Below are positions 7,735 to 16,392 of a stretch of 50,744 nucleotides of DNA, piece after piece. Each line of letters starts with the position of its first letter. The first letter of the stretch is position 1. This DNA is from CAG-390 sp045544735. GTDB taxonomy: Bacteria > Bacillota > Clostridia > Oscillospirales > CAG-272. Where the stretch lies: assembly GCA_045544735.1 (NCBI GenBank), contig JAZPZM010000113.1, positions 1 through 50,744 on the forward strand, in the 5' to 3' direction. The notes below the pieces were generated by a model that was not told where the DNA came from, ran no database searches, and saw only the letters and a program-made list of their open reading frames with translations. The translations under genes and the position numbers were made by a program.

Positions 7735-8974
7735 AGCAAGAAACGCCGCTTTGACGGTCACACAGCTTAATAATTACGTCAAAACGCTGTTTGATACAGA
7801 CGACGTGCTGTCTGCCGTTTCGGTCTGCGGCGAGATATCAAATTTTAAAAATCACTATTCCACGGGGCATCTTTATTTTTCGCTCAAGGATAACGAATCT
7901 CTTATCCGTTGCGTGATGTTCGCGTCGTCCGCGGCAAAATTGAAGTTTGCGCCCGAAAACGGAATGACCGTAACGCTTTACGGCAGAGTTTCCGTCTATC
8001 CGCGCGACGGAGCGTATCAGATATACGTTTCAAATATGATTCCCGACGGAATAGGAGACCAATATATCGCCTTTGAGCTGTTAAAAAAGAAGCTTGAGGC
8101 GGAGGGGCTTTTCGATCAATCGAGAAAAAAGCCGCTTCCGAAATTCCCAAGTACCGTGGGAGTCGTTACCTCGTCCACGGGCGCGGCTATTAGGGATATT
8201 ATGAACGTTTTGTCGCGCAGATATCCCGTGGCAAGCGTACTCGTTTATCCCGCGCTCGTTCAGGGCGTGTCCGCCGCCAAGAGCGTGGCTGACGGAGTAG
8301 GATTTTTTAACGATCCCAAAAACTTTCATACAACACCCGCCCCCGACGTTATAATCATAGGTCGCGGCGGCGGATCGGGCGAGGATCTGAGTGCCTTTAA
8401 CGACGAAGGACTTGCAAGAGCGGTTGCCGCTTCCTCGATCCCAATTATAAGCGCGGTCGGTCACGAAACTGATTTTACTATAACGGATTTCGTCAGCGAC
8501 CTTCGCGCGCCCACGCCGTCTGCGGCGGCAGAGCTTGCCGTTCCCGACAGAGCTGAGCTTTTGCGAAAGCTCGCGAACGTCACCGCACGATGCACGAGCA
8601 TTATGTCGAGCCGTATCGAGCATTACGAAAAACGTCTTGATACGCTTGCGGCGGCAAGAGTTCTGCGCTCTCCGCAAACTCTGCTTGATATACGCCTTGA
8701 CACCGTTTCAAGATTTGCCGAAAAGCTTGATAACGGATATGAAAAAATAGTAGAGGCTTCGTCCGCAAAGCTCGCAAGGGCGGCGTCAAAGCTTGATGCG
8801 ATGAGTCCGCTAAAGGTCATCTCGCGCGGCTACGCCGTTGTCCGAGGTGACGAGGGCGTGGTAAGCTCCGTCTCGGAGCTTTCCGTAGGTCAGGAGGCGG
8901 GTATTACGCTTTCCGACGGCGAGGCACGGGCTACGATAACGCAAATAACTAAAAAACACACGGAGATAGAATGA
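7724..8974 (+). CDS. xseA: Exodeoxyribonuclease VII large subunit
   Basis: About 416 residues. The N-terminal 100 form the OB-fold DNA-binding domain (LTVTQLNNYVKTLFD, GEISNFKNHYSTGHLYFSLKD); the catalytic domain has GRGGGSGEDLSAFNDE and AVGHETDFTITDFVSDLRAPTPSAAAEL. With XseB it degrades single-stranded DNA in both directions. ATG 7724 fits homologue starts; a longer upstream frame reads through the TsaD-like gene and is ignored. No clear ribosome binding site, so translation is probably coupled to the upstream gene, which it overlaps by 11 bases. Confidence 0.95.
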   Translation: MAYEARNAALTVTQLNNYVKTLFDTDDVLSAVSVCGEISNFKNHYSTGHLYFSLKDNESLIRCVMFASSAAKLKFAPENGMTVTLYGRVSVYPRDGAYQIYVSNMIPDGIGDQYIAFELLKKKLEAEGLFDQSRKKPLPKFPSTVGVVTSSTGAAIRDIMNVLSRRYPVASVLVYPALVQGVSAAKSVADGVGFFNDPKNFHTTPAPDVIIIGRGGGSGEDLSAFNDEGLARAVAASSIPIISAVGHETDFTITDFVSDLRAPTPSAAAELAVPDRAELLRKLANVTARCTSIMSSRIEHYEKRLDTLAAARVLRSPQTLLDIRLDTVSRFAEKLDNGYEKIVEASSAKLARAASKLDAMSPLKVISRGYAVVRGDEGVVSSVSELSVGQEAGITLSDGEARATITQITKKHTEIE

Positions 8975-9183
8975 TGTCAATGGAAAACATTACCTTTGAA
9001 CAAGCTATCGCAAGGCTTGAGGCGGTGGTCAGAGCACTTGAGGACGGCAAAACGTCGCTTGAGGAGGCAATGAAGCTTTACGAGGAGGGCGTTGCCCTCG
9101 TGCGCTCCTGTTCGACCACGCTTGAAGAAGCAAAGCAAAAGATAATTACCGTTTCCGTTGGAGGCAACGCCGACAATGCGTGA
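8971..9183 (+). CDS. xseB: Exodeoxyribonuclease VII small subunit
   Basis: 70 residues, typical length. TFEQAIARLEAVVRALEDGK and LEEAMKLYEEGVALVRSC are the helical hairpin signatures of XseB, which coats the coiled coil of XseA. The start overlaps the xseA stop (ATGATG); GGAG at about 8961 serves the start, which may be 8971 or 8974. Confidence 0.94.
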   Translation: MMSMENITFEQAIARLEAVVRALEDGKTSLEEAMKLYEEGVALVRSCSTTLEEAKQKIITVSVGGNADNA

Positions 9184-10069
9184 CGAACTTTTAAGGTCAC
9201 TTGCCGAAAATAGTGCGGATATAGAAAAAGCGGTAAACGAGTATTATTCATCGTTTTCCGATACCGATACCGCAGAGGTAAGAGAGGCGGAGCTTTACAG
9301 CCTTCTTGCAGGCGGAAAGCGCATCAGAGCGTATCTTGTAAACGCGACCTGCAAGGCGTTCGGCGGCGACAAAGGCGCGTCAATGCCCTTTGCGCTCGCG
9401 ATAGAGATGATGCATACATTTTCGCTTATACACGACGATCTGCCTTGTATGGACGATGACGATCTTCGCCGCGGCAGACCGACCTCGCACAAGGTCTTTG
9501 GCGAGGCAACGGCGTTGCTTGCGGGAGATTCTCTTGCCATACGCTCCATCGAGGTCGCACTTGCAAACCCTTGCGTTAGTTCGGATGATGCTCGCAGAGG
9601 CGCGCTTGCGCTGTCGCGTGCGGCGGGAAGCGAGGGAATGATCGGCGGTCAGATGATCGACCTTCGCGGCGAAAAGCAAGCGCTTGACAGAGCCACGCTT
9701 GAAAAACTGCACAATAAAAAAACGGGCGAGCTTATAGCGGTCAGCGTATACCTCGGTTGCGTTGCGGCGGGGCTTTCCGACGGCGACGAGAGAGTAGCCG
9801 CGGCAAATGAATTTGCAAGAGCAATAGGACTCGCTTTCCAGATAATAGACGACGTGCTTGACGTTACCTCTGACTCCGCAACTCTCGGAAAGACCGTGGG
9901 CAAGGACAGCGAGCACAACAAAACCACGTTTATGAGCTTTATGACACCCGACGAGGCGCTAAAATGCGCGGACGATATAACGAAAAGCGCGATAAAGCGC
10001 ATATCGGCGTATCCCGATACCGAAATGCTCGTCGAGCTTGCCAAATATCTGCTCCAAAGGAAGAACTGA
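9176..10069 (+). CDS. ispA: Polyprenyl (farnesyl/geranylgeranyl) diphosphate synthase
   Basis: 297 residues. The first Asp-rich motif DDLPCMDDDD (from residue 87) and the second IIDDVLD (near 225) bind the magnesium-diphosphates; GGKRIRAYL is the isopentenyl diphosphate site. It condenses isopentenyl units for quinones and undecaprenyl carriers. ATG 9176, inside xseB, is chosen over TTG 9158 because homologues start with a short helix like MRDELLRSL; GGAGG lies 11 bases upstream. In many Firmicutes dxs follows this gene; here tlyA follows directly. Confidence 0.93.
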   Translation: MRDELLRSLAENSADIEKAVNEYYSSFSDTDTAEVREAELYSLLAGGKRIRAYLVNATCKAFGGDKGASMPFALAIEMMHTFSLIHDDLPCMDDDDLRRGRPTSHKVFGEATALLAGDSLAIRSIEVALANPCVSSDDARRGALALSRAAGSEGMIGGQMIDLRGEKQALDRATLEKLHNKKTGELIAVSVYLGCVAAGLSDGDERVAAANEFARAIGLAFQIIDDVLDVTSDSATLGKTVGKDSEHNKTTFMSFMTPDEALKCADDITKSAIKRISAYPDTEMLVELAKYLLQRKN

Positions 10070-10839
10070 TGAGAGTTGATGTTTTTCTCGTTGAGCAGGG
10101 CTACGCAAAAAGCCGCGAGGCGGCAAAAAAATCAATAGATGCCGCACTCGTTAAGATAGACGGCAGAACGGTTACGAAGTCGGGCGAAAAAATAGACGAA
10201 ACTCTGCCTCACGAGGTGGAATTTATGCCTCTTATCCCATACGTCAGCCGCGGCGGGCTCAAGCTTGAGGAAGCCCTTAAGGCGTTTGGCGTTGACCCTA
10301 CGGGAATGCGCGCCGTTGATATCGGCGCATCCACGGGCGGATTTACGGATTGCCTTTTACAGCACGGCGCATCTTGCGTCGTTGCCGTTGATTCGGGACA
10401 CGGACAGCTCAGCGCATCATTGCTTGCCGACGGCAGAGTTAAGTCTATCGAGGGACTTAACGCGCGCACGCTTTCCCTTGCGGATATAGGCGAGCCGTGC
10501 GATATTGCCGTGATGGACGTTTCCTTTATTTCCCAAACGTATATTTTACCGCAGATCCCCGCGCTTCTTGCGGACGGCGGTATTGCGATAACGCTTATCA
10601 AGCCACAGTTTGAGGTTGGGAAAAGCGGTGTCGGCAAGGGCGGCATAGTCCGTCACGCCGAGGACAGACGCGCTGCGGTCCTTCGCGTCGCGGAGGCGGC
10701 GCGCCAAGCGGGACTTTATATCGAAGGGCTTATCCATTCTCCGATATGCGGCGGAGACGGAAACCGCGAGTATCTCGCATTATTTTCCATGACGAACAAT
10801 GATAAAACTGACAGGATCGTAGACTCAATTAAATATTGA
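10069..10839 (+). CDS. tlyA: TlyA-family rRNA methyltransferase / hemolysin A-like protein
   Basis: 256 residues: an N-terminal S4 RNA-binding domain (residues 1-60, MRVDVFLVEQGYAKSREAA) followed by an FtsJ-like SAM methyltransferase domain with DIGASTGGFTDCLLQHGA and VMDVSFIS. TlyA proteins methylate the 2'-hydroxyl of ribose in 16S and sometimes 23S rRNA. The start overlaps the ispA stop (TGATG) and has AAAGGA 7 bases upstream. Confidence 0.92.
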   Translation: MRVDVFLVEQGYAKSREAAKKSIDAALVKIDGRTVTKSGEKIDETLPHEVEFMPLIPYVSRGGLKLEEALKAFGVDPTGMRAVDIGASTGGFTDCLLQHGASCVVAVDSGHGQLSASLLADGRVKSIEGLNARTLSLADIGEPCDIAVMDVSFISQTYILPQIPALLADGGIAITLIKPQFEVGKSGVGKGGIVRHAEDRRAAVLRVAEAARQAGLYIEGLIHSPICGGDGNREYLALFSMTNNDKTDRIVDSIKY

Positions 10840-10863
10840 GCCGATCCGAAAGGAAGATGAATT

Positions 10864-11715
10864 ATGAAAAGAGTGTCGGTGATCACTAATTTCAATATTC
10901 CCGGCAAAGCCGCCGTAGCGGAAAAGGTTATACAAAAATTCCTTGAATGCGGCGCAGAGGTTGCCGCCCCGTATTACGCCAAGGGGCGCGTTGATTGCCG
11001 TATACCCGTGCTTTTGCCCGGTGCAAAGCTGTACGAAAACGCCGACATCGTCGTCGTTATCGGCGGCGACGGCTCGGTGCTTGACGCGGCAAGGAGAGCC
11101 GCAGAGCGAGAAATCCCCATTCTCGGCATCAACAAGGGCAGACTCGGCTATATGACGGAGCTTGAGGTCAACGAGCTTGATCTTATCGAAAAGGTTATGA
11201 ACGGCGAATATAGGATAGAGAAACGCTCTATGCTAAAGGTTCAAGCCGTCAGCGGAACGAAAGTCTTTCACGAAAACCGCGCACTCAACGATGCCGTTAT
11301 ATCCAACGGCGCAGTTGCGAGAATGGTAGACCTTGAAGTCTACGAGGACGGTAACCTTATTGACGCTTACCGAGCGGACGGAATGATTGTTTCAACACCG
11401 ACGGGCTCTACCGCTTATTCGCTTTCGGCGGGCGGACCCGTTATCGACCCGCGCGTAAAGGGCGTTTGCATCACCCCCGTGTGCGCCCATTCCTTGGTGT
11501 CAAGGTCGATGGTATTCCCGAGCGAATCCGTAATTGAAGTAAAAAACACCTGCGAGAGAGAGCCTAATCTCTTTCTCACTATCGACGGTAGAGTTAATAT
11601 AAGACTTGATCACGGCAACATAGTGCGCGTAATGAGCTCCGAAAAAATGACGAAGCTCATTCGCGTTAAGGATAAGAAGAAATACAGCGAGCTTTTCAAA
11701 AAGCTCTATTCATAA
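10864..11715 (+). CDS. nadK: NAD kinase
   Basis: 283 residues with the diagnostic GGDGS at 67-71, NKGRLGYMTE, and GSTAYSLSAGGPVI. It phosphorylates NAD to NADP using ATP. AAAGGAAG precedes the ATG. Its place between tlyA and argR is the common clostridial arrangement. Confidence 0.95.
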   Translation: MKRVSVITNFNIPGKAAVAEKVIQKFLECGAEVAAPYYAKGRVDCRIPVLLPGAKLYENADIVVVIGGDGSVLDAARRAAEREIPILGINKGRLGYMTELEVNELDLIEKVMNGEYRIEKRSMLKVQAVSGTKVFHENRALNDAVISNGAVARMVDLEVYEDGNLIDAYRADGMIVSTPTGSTAYSLSAGGPVIDPRVKGVCITPVCAHSLVSRSMVFPSESVIEVKNTCEREPNLFLTIDGRVNIRLDHGNIVRVMSSEKMTKLIRVKDKKKYSELFKKLYS

Positions 11716-11726
11716 GTAGGTGGAAA

Positions 11727-12182
11727 ATGAAAAGCAGAAGACAGGAAAAGATAATCAATCTTGTTACGAGATACGAGATAGACACCCAAGAGGAGCTGAT
11801 AGGAATGCTTCGCCGAGAGGGATATGACGTTACGCAGGCGACCGTGTCGCGTGACATCAGGGAGCTTAAGCTTACGAAAGTCCCGACGGGGCGCGGCTCT
11901 TATCGCTACACCATTCCCTCGAAGGATGACAGAGAGCCGACGTTTAAGTTTAACAGCGTCCTTGTGGAGTCTATAAAAAAAGTTGATTTTTCGGGCAATA
12001 TAGTGGTTCTTAAAACCTTTGCAGGTCTTGCTCAGGCTGTCGCTACGGGACTTGACGCTATCGAGTCGCACGATATTCTGGGCTGTGTTGCGGGCGACGA
12101 TTGCATTATCCTCGTCGCAAGAACGCACGATGCCGCAAAGGATATAAGCGAGCGCATCAAAACGATGCTTAAATCTATATAA
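11727..12182 (+). CDS. argR: Arginine repressor ArgR
   Basis: 151 residues. The N-terminal winged helix (TQEELIGMLRREGYDVTQATVSRDIRELKL) binds operators; the C-terminal domain with VAGDDCIILVAR makes the hexamer and binds arginine. Its likely targets in this window are the argCJBDF operon (candidate site at 38538) and possibly its own operon promoter (6241-6275). AGGTGG lies upstream of the ATG. Confidence 0.95.
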   Translation: MKSRRQEKIINLVTRYEIDTQEELIGMLRREGYDVTQATVSRDIRELKLTKVPTGRGSYRYTIPSKDDREPTFKFNSVLVESIKKVDFSGNIVVLKTFAGLAQAVATGLDAIESHDILGCVAGDDCIILVARTHDAAKDISERIKTMLKSI

Positions 12183-12183
12183 A

Positions 12184-13860
12184 ATGCTTCGATCACTTCA
12201 TATTGAAAATATGGCGGTCATCAAAAGGCTTGATTTCGAGCCGAGCGATGGCTTGTCCGTAATGACGGGAGAAACGGGCGCGGGTAAGTCGATAATAATC
12301 GACAGCGTCAATTTTCTGCTGTGCAATAAAACCGTGCGCGAGCTTGTGCGTACGGGCGAAAGTAAGGCTATAGTCAGCGCTTACTTTGCCGATTTTACTC
12401 CAAAAGAAAAAGAGATCCTTGCATCTCTCGGCATCGACGGCGACGAGCTTTCCCTTGAGCGCACGATGAGCGCGGACGGCAAATCCGTTTGCCGAGTCGA
12501 CGGCAAGGCGGTCTCGCAGCAGGTGTTGCGAAGCGTTGGAAGCACTCTTGTGTCAATACACGGACAGAACGATAATCGCCGACTTTACGACAGCGATGCA
12601 AATCTTGAGCTTATAGACACCCTTTGCGGCAACGCTGACGCACTTTCGGAGTATTCTGCGCTTTTCGGCAAATGGAAGGAGCTTGGCTCGCGTATAAGCT
12701 CGCTTAAAAAAAGCGAGGCTGAAAAATATCAGCTTCGCGATATGCTTGAATATCAGATAAAGGACATATCCTCGCATAAGCTGAAGCGGGGCGAGGAGGA
12801 GGCGCTTGCCGCAGAGGCAAAGCGACTGTCAAGCCTTGAACGCATAAAAAAACATTCCGATGCGGCTTTGCGTGCGCTTTATAAGAACGAAAAGGGAATT
12901 ACGGCATCATATATGGTCGAGCGTGCCGCAGACGCACTCTCGAAGCTCGTTGACGTTATCCCCGAATACGGCGAGCTTTGCGAAAAGCTGAAAAGCTGTA
13001 AGTACGAGCTTGACGATATCGCGGGCGAGATATTTGCCAAATCGGAGGAATACGGCTTTGACGATGATCCGTCAAAGCGCCTTGACGCTATCGAATCAAG
13101 GCTTCAAGCGATAACGAAGCTAAAACGCAAATACGGCACAACGCTTGACGAGGTGCTTGATTTTGCGGATAACGCAAAGAAAAAGCTTGATGAAATTGAC
13201 AATTCCGACGGCATTTTAGAGGAGCTTTCCGCCGAATATCAGGCGATGGAGGCGGAGCTTCGGGGAATGGCTTTGAAAATAAGCGCCGCGCGAAAGCAGG
13301 CGGCGGCAAGCATAGAGGGCAATATAGTCGAAACGCTCGCGTATCTCGATATGCCCAAGGTGCGCTTTGCCGTGTCCGTCACGGAGAACGAAACTCTTGA
13401 CAGCCGCGGCTGTAACGCCGCAAGCTTCCTTATTGCAACAAACCCGGGAGAGCCGCTTTTGCCGCTTTCAAGGGTCGCATCGGGCGGTGAGCTGTCGCGC
13501 GTTATGCTTGCGGTAAAATGTGCGCTTGCCGACGCGGACGGCATATCTACGCTTATTTTCGACGAGATAGACACGGGCGTGTCGGGTAAGACCTCGCGCA
13601 AGATCGGCGTAAAACTCAAGCAAGCGGCAACGTCGGCGCAGGTGCTTTGCGTAACGCATTCGGCGCAGATAGCGTCGCTCGCGCACGAGCATTTCCTTAT
13701 CTCAAAAAGCGAGCAGGACGGCAGATCCGAGACCTCCGTTCGCACACTTGACGAGCAGGGAAGGATCGACGAGACCGCCAGAATACTCGGCGGCATCGCA
13801 GTTACCGACGCACAGCGTCAGGCGGCTGTCGATATGATAAACGAAGGAAAAAAATATTAA
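12184..13860 (+). CDS. recN: DNA repair protein RecN
   Basis: 558 residues, an SMC-like ATPase for double-strand break repair. Walker A GETGAGKS at 29-36, the signature segment with SGGELSRVMLA and Walker B LIFDEIDTGVSG near 456, separated by long coiled-coil arms rich in Lys, Glu and Leu. It begins one base after argR with no obvious ribosome binding site, suggesting coupled translation. In spore formers the next genes are usually spoIVB and spo0A; here argS follows. Confidence 0.95.
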   Translation: MLRSLHIENMAVIKRLDFEPSDGLSVMTGETGAGKSIIIDSVNFLLCNKTVRELVRTGESKAIVSAYFADFTPKEKEILASLGIDGDELSLERTMSADGKSVCRVDGKAVSQQVLRSVGSTLVSIHGQNDNRRLYDSDANLELIDTLCGNADALSEYSALFGKWKELGSRISSLKKSEAEKYQLRDMLEYQIKDISSHKLKRGEEEALAAEAKRLSSLERIKKHSDAALRALYKNEKGITASYMVERAADALSKLVDVIPEYGELCEKLKSCKYELDDIAGEIFAKSEEYGFDDDPSKRLDAIESRLQAITKLKRKYGTTLDEVLDFADNAKKKLDEIDNSDGILEELSAEYQAMEAELRGMALKISAARKQAAASIEGNIVETLAYLDMPKVRFAVSVTENETLDSRGCNAASFLIATNPGEPLLPLSRVASGGELSRVMLAVKCALADADGISTLIFDEIDTGVSGKTSRKIGVKLKQAATSAQVLCVTHSAQIASLAHEHFLISKSEQDGRSETSVRTLDEQGRIDETARILGGIAVTDAQRQAAVDMINEGKKY

Positions 13861-13878
13861 ATATTTAGGAAGAACATC

Positions 13879-15600
13879 ATGCAGAAATTCAAAAAACTTA
13901 TTGCAGAAGAAATTGCCAAATGCTCCGCTGATGCGTTTGGCGGCGCGGCACTCGACGTAAACGAGATCACGGAACTCCTCGAATACCCGCCCGACGCCTC
14001 AATGGGTGACATCGCTATGCCTTGCTTCAAGCTTAGCCGCACCCTGCGCCGCTCCCCCGTGCAGATCGCCCTCGCTCTTGAGGAGGCTCTTGCGGGCGCG
14101 AATATCGGCGTAACGGCAAAGGCGCTCAACGGCTATCTTAATTTCAAGGTCGACGATGCCATACTTGCTGATCAAGTGCTTTCCGACGTTTTTGCCGAGG
14201 GCGCGTCCTACGGCTCTCCTCGCATAGGTGAGGGCAAGACCGTTGTGCTTGACTATTCCTCCCCCAACGTTGCAAAGCCCTTCCACATCGGACACCTCGG
14301 AACGACCATTATCGGTCATTCGCTCAAAAGGCTTCACGAGTTCGCGGGCTATAAGTGCGTAGGCATCAACTACCTCGGCGACTGGGGTACTCAGTTCGGT
14401 AAGCTTATAGTTGCTTATCGCAAGTGGGGAAGCCGCGAGGATATCGAAAAGGGCGGAATTGACAAGCTCGTTGAGCTTTACGTCCGTTTCCACAAGGAAG
14501 CGGAGGAGAACGCCGCACTCAACGACGAGGCACGCCTTGAGTTTTCAAAGCTTGAGCGCAACGATCCCGAAAACATCGAGCTGTGGCAGTGGTTTATAAA
14601 GATAAGCCTTGAGGAATATTCCAAGACCTATTCCCAGCTCGGTATTGATTTTGATTCTTATAAGGGCGAGAGCTTTTATACCGACAAAATGCCCGCGCAG
14701 ATAGAGAAGCTTCGTGAGATGGGACTTTTGAAGATAGACGACGGCGCATCCATCGTTGACCTTTCCGAGTACAATATGCCCCCCTGCCTTATTCTCAAGC
14801 GCGACGGCTCGACTCTTTATCCTACGCGTGATATTGCCGCCGCCGTTTACCGTAAGCAGGAATACGGCTTTGATAAGTGCATTTACGTCACGTCGTCGGC
14901 GCAGTCTCTCCACTTTGCGCAATGGTTCAAGGTAGTGGAGATGATGGGCTACGATTGGTATTCCCAGCTCGTTCACGTTCCATATGGAACTGTCAGCATC
15001 AACGGCGAAAAGCTTGCAACTCGCACGGGCAACGTCATTCTGCTCAAGGACCTTATCGCTATGGCGATAGACAAGGTATCGCAGATAACCGCCGAAAAGA
15101 ACCCCGATATGAGTGAGGCTGAAAGGGCAAAAATAGCAGAGGAGGTAGGTGTCGGCGCAGTCGTATTCTACTACCTCTCCAACAACCGCATAAAAGATAT
15201 AAACTTCATCCTTGAGGATGCGCTTTCCTACGACGGAAACACGGGTCCCTACGTTCAGTACACCTACGCGCGCACCTGCTCGCTTATCGAAAAGGCAAAG
15301 GATATTCCCGCGCCCGATAAATACAGCGTGACGACCGAGGAGGAGCGCGAGCTTCTTAAGGTGCTTGCTCTGTTCCCCGAAAAGGTTGCGTCCGCCATTG
15401 AGGCTTACGAGCCTTCCGTTATCACGCACTTTATCCTTGATCTTGCGGCGGCGTACAACCGCTTCTATCACAACTGCCAGATACTTACGCACGAGGATGT
15501 GGAGGTAGTTAAAACGAGAGTTGCGCTTACCAAGGCGGCAAACACCGTTCTCGGAACTGCATTCGAGCTTATTTGTCTTAAAAAGACTAAACAAATCTAA
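13879..15600 (+). CDS. argS: Arginyl-tRNA synthetase
   Basis: 573 residues, class I. The HIGH motif appears as FHIGHLGTT near residue 135; the KMSKS equivalent is the degenerate NGEKLATRTGN, usual for ArgRS. The N-terminal ArgRS additional domain and C-terminal anticodon domain (TGPYVQYTYARTCSL) are both present. AGGA lies upstream of the ATG. No T-box leader fits in the 18-base gap after recN, so it is probably read from the upstream operon. Confidence 0.95.
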   Translation: MQKFKKLIAEEIAKCSADAFGGAALDVNEITELLEYPPDASMGDIAMPCFKLSRTLRRSPVQIALALEEALAGANIGVTAKALNGYLNFKVDDAILADQVLSDVFAEGASYGSPRIGEGKTVVLDYSSPNVAKPFHIGHLGTTIIGHSLKRLHEFAGYKCVGINYLGDWGTQFGKLIVAYRKWGSREDIEKGGIDKLVELYVRFHKEAEENAALNDEARLEFSKLERNDPENIELWQWFIKISLEEYSKTYSQLGIDFDSYKGESFYTDKMPAQIEKLREMGLLKIDDGASIVDLSEYNMPPCLILKRDGSTLYPTRDIAAAVYRKQEYGFDKCIYVTSSAQSLHFAQWFKVVEMMGYDWYSQLVHVPYGTVSINGEKLATRTGNVILLKDLIAMAIDKVSQITAEKNPDMSEAERAKIAEEVGVGAVVFYYLSNNRIKDINFILEDALSYDGNTGPYVQYTYARTCSLIEKAKDIPAPDKYSVTTEEERELLKVLALFPEKVASAIEAYEPSVITHFILDLAAAYNRFYHNCQILTHEDVEVVKTRVALTKAANTVLGTAFELICLKKTKQI

Positions 15601-15624
15601 AATTCATTAAAAAGAGGTATAAAA

Positions 15625-16356
15625 ATGTCAGGACACAGCAAATGGAGCAACATTAAGCACAAGAAGGAAAAGACCGACGCTCAAAAGGCGAAGGTGTTTA
15701 CCAAGATAGGTAAAGAGATCACCATTGCCGTCAAGGAGGGCGGTCCCGATCCCGCATCCAACTCTAAGCTCAGAGACCTTATTCAGAAGGCAAAATCCAA
15801 CAACGTTCCCAACGATAATATTGAGAGAACCATCAAAAAGGCTATCGGCGCGGACAACGTCGCGTACGAGGAGATCGTTTACGAGGGCTACGGACCTTCC
15901 GGCGTAGCCGTTATCGTCGAGACTACCACCGACAACAGAAACCGTACCGCAGGTAACGTTCGTTCCTATTTCTCGAAGTACCACGGCAACCTCGGACAGT
16001 CGGGTTGCGTAGGTTTCATGTTTGATCTGAAGGGCGTTATCGTTATCTCCAACGAGGACGGCGACATCGACGAGGATGCTCTTATGGAGACCGCGCTTGA
16101 AGCGGGAGCTTCCGACTTCGCCGCAGAGGACGAGGCGTTTGAAATATACACCGAGCCCGACGATCTTTACGACGTTCAGGCGGCTATAGAAGCGGCGGGT
16201 TACACCGTAGCATCCGCGGAAAAGGAAAAAGTTCCGCAGAACACCGTTGCGCTCGATAACGAGGATGACATCAAGTTTATGGGACTTCTTATCGAGAAGC
16301 TTGAGGATGACGACGACGTTATGAACGTTTGGCACAACTGGGAGAACGTACAGTAA
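15625..16356 (+). CDS. yebC: YebC/PmpR family regulatory / translation protein
   Basis: 243 residues starting MSGHSKWSNIKHKKEKTDAQ, diagnostic for the family. The acidic second half (EDGDIDEDAL, EDDDDVMNVW) is also typical. Members act as DNA-binding regulators or help ribosomes through difficult proline stretches; which role applies here cannot be read from sequence. AGAGG precedes the ATG. A small hairpin around 16363-16377 follows its stop. Confidence 0.93.
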   Translation: MSGHSKWSNIKHKKEKTDAQKAKVFTKIGKEITIAVKEGGPDPASNSKLRDLIQKAKSNNVPNDNIERTIKKAIGADNVAYEEIVYEGYGPSGVAVIVETTTDNRNRTAGNVRSYFSKYHGNLGQSGCVGFMFDLKGVIVISNEDGDIDEDALMETALEAGASDFAAEDEAFEIYTEPDDLYDVQAAIEAAGYTVASAEKEKVPQNTVALDNEDDIKFMGLLIEKLEDDDDVMNVWHNWENVQ

Positions 16357-16392
16357 AAAACTGCCGATCACGGCAAGAACGGATAAATTCAG

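Noticed and set aside
13861..13878. T-box or other leader in front of argS
   Set aside because: The gap after recN is only 18 bases, too short for such an element.
14545..15594. A 349-codon open frame on the minus strand opposite argS
   Set aside because: It lies wholly inside argS, lacks a ribosome binding site, and its sequence looks like reverse-frame translation of a GC-skewed gene.
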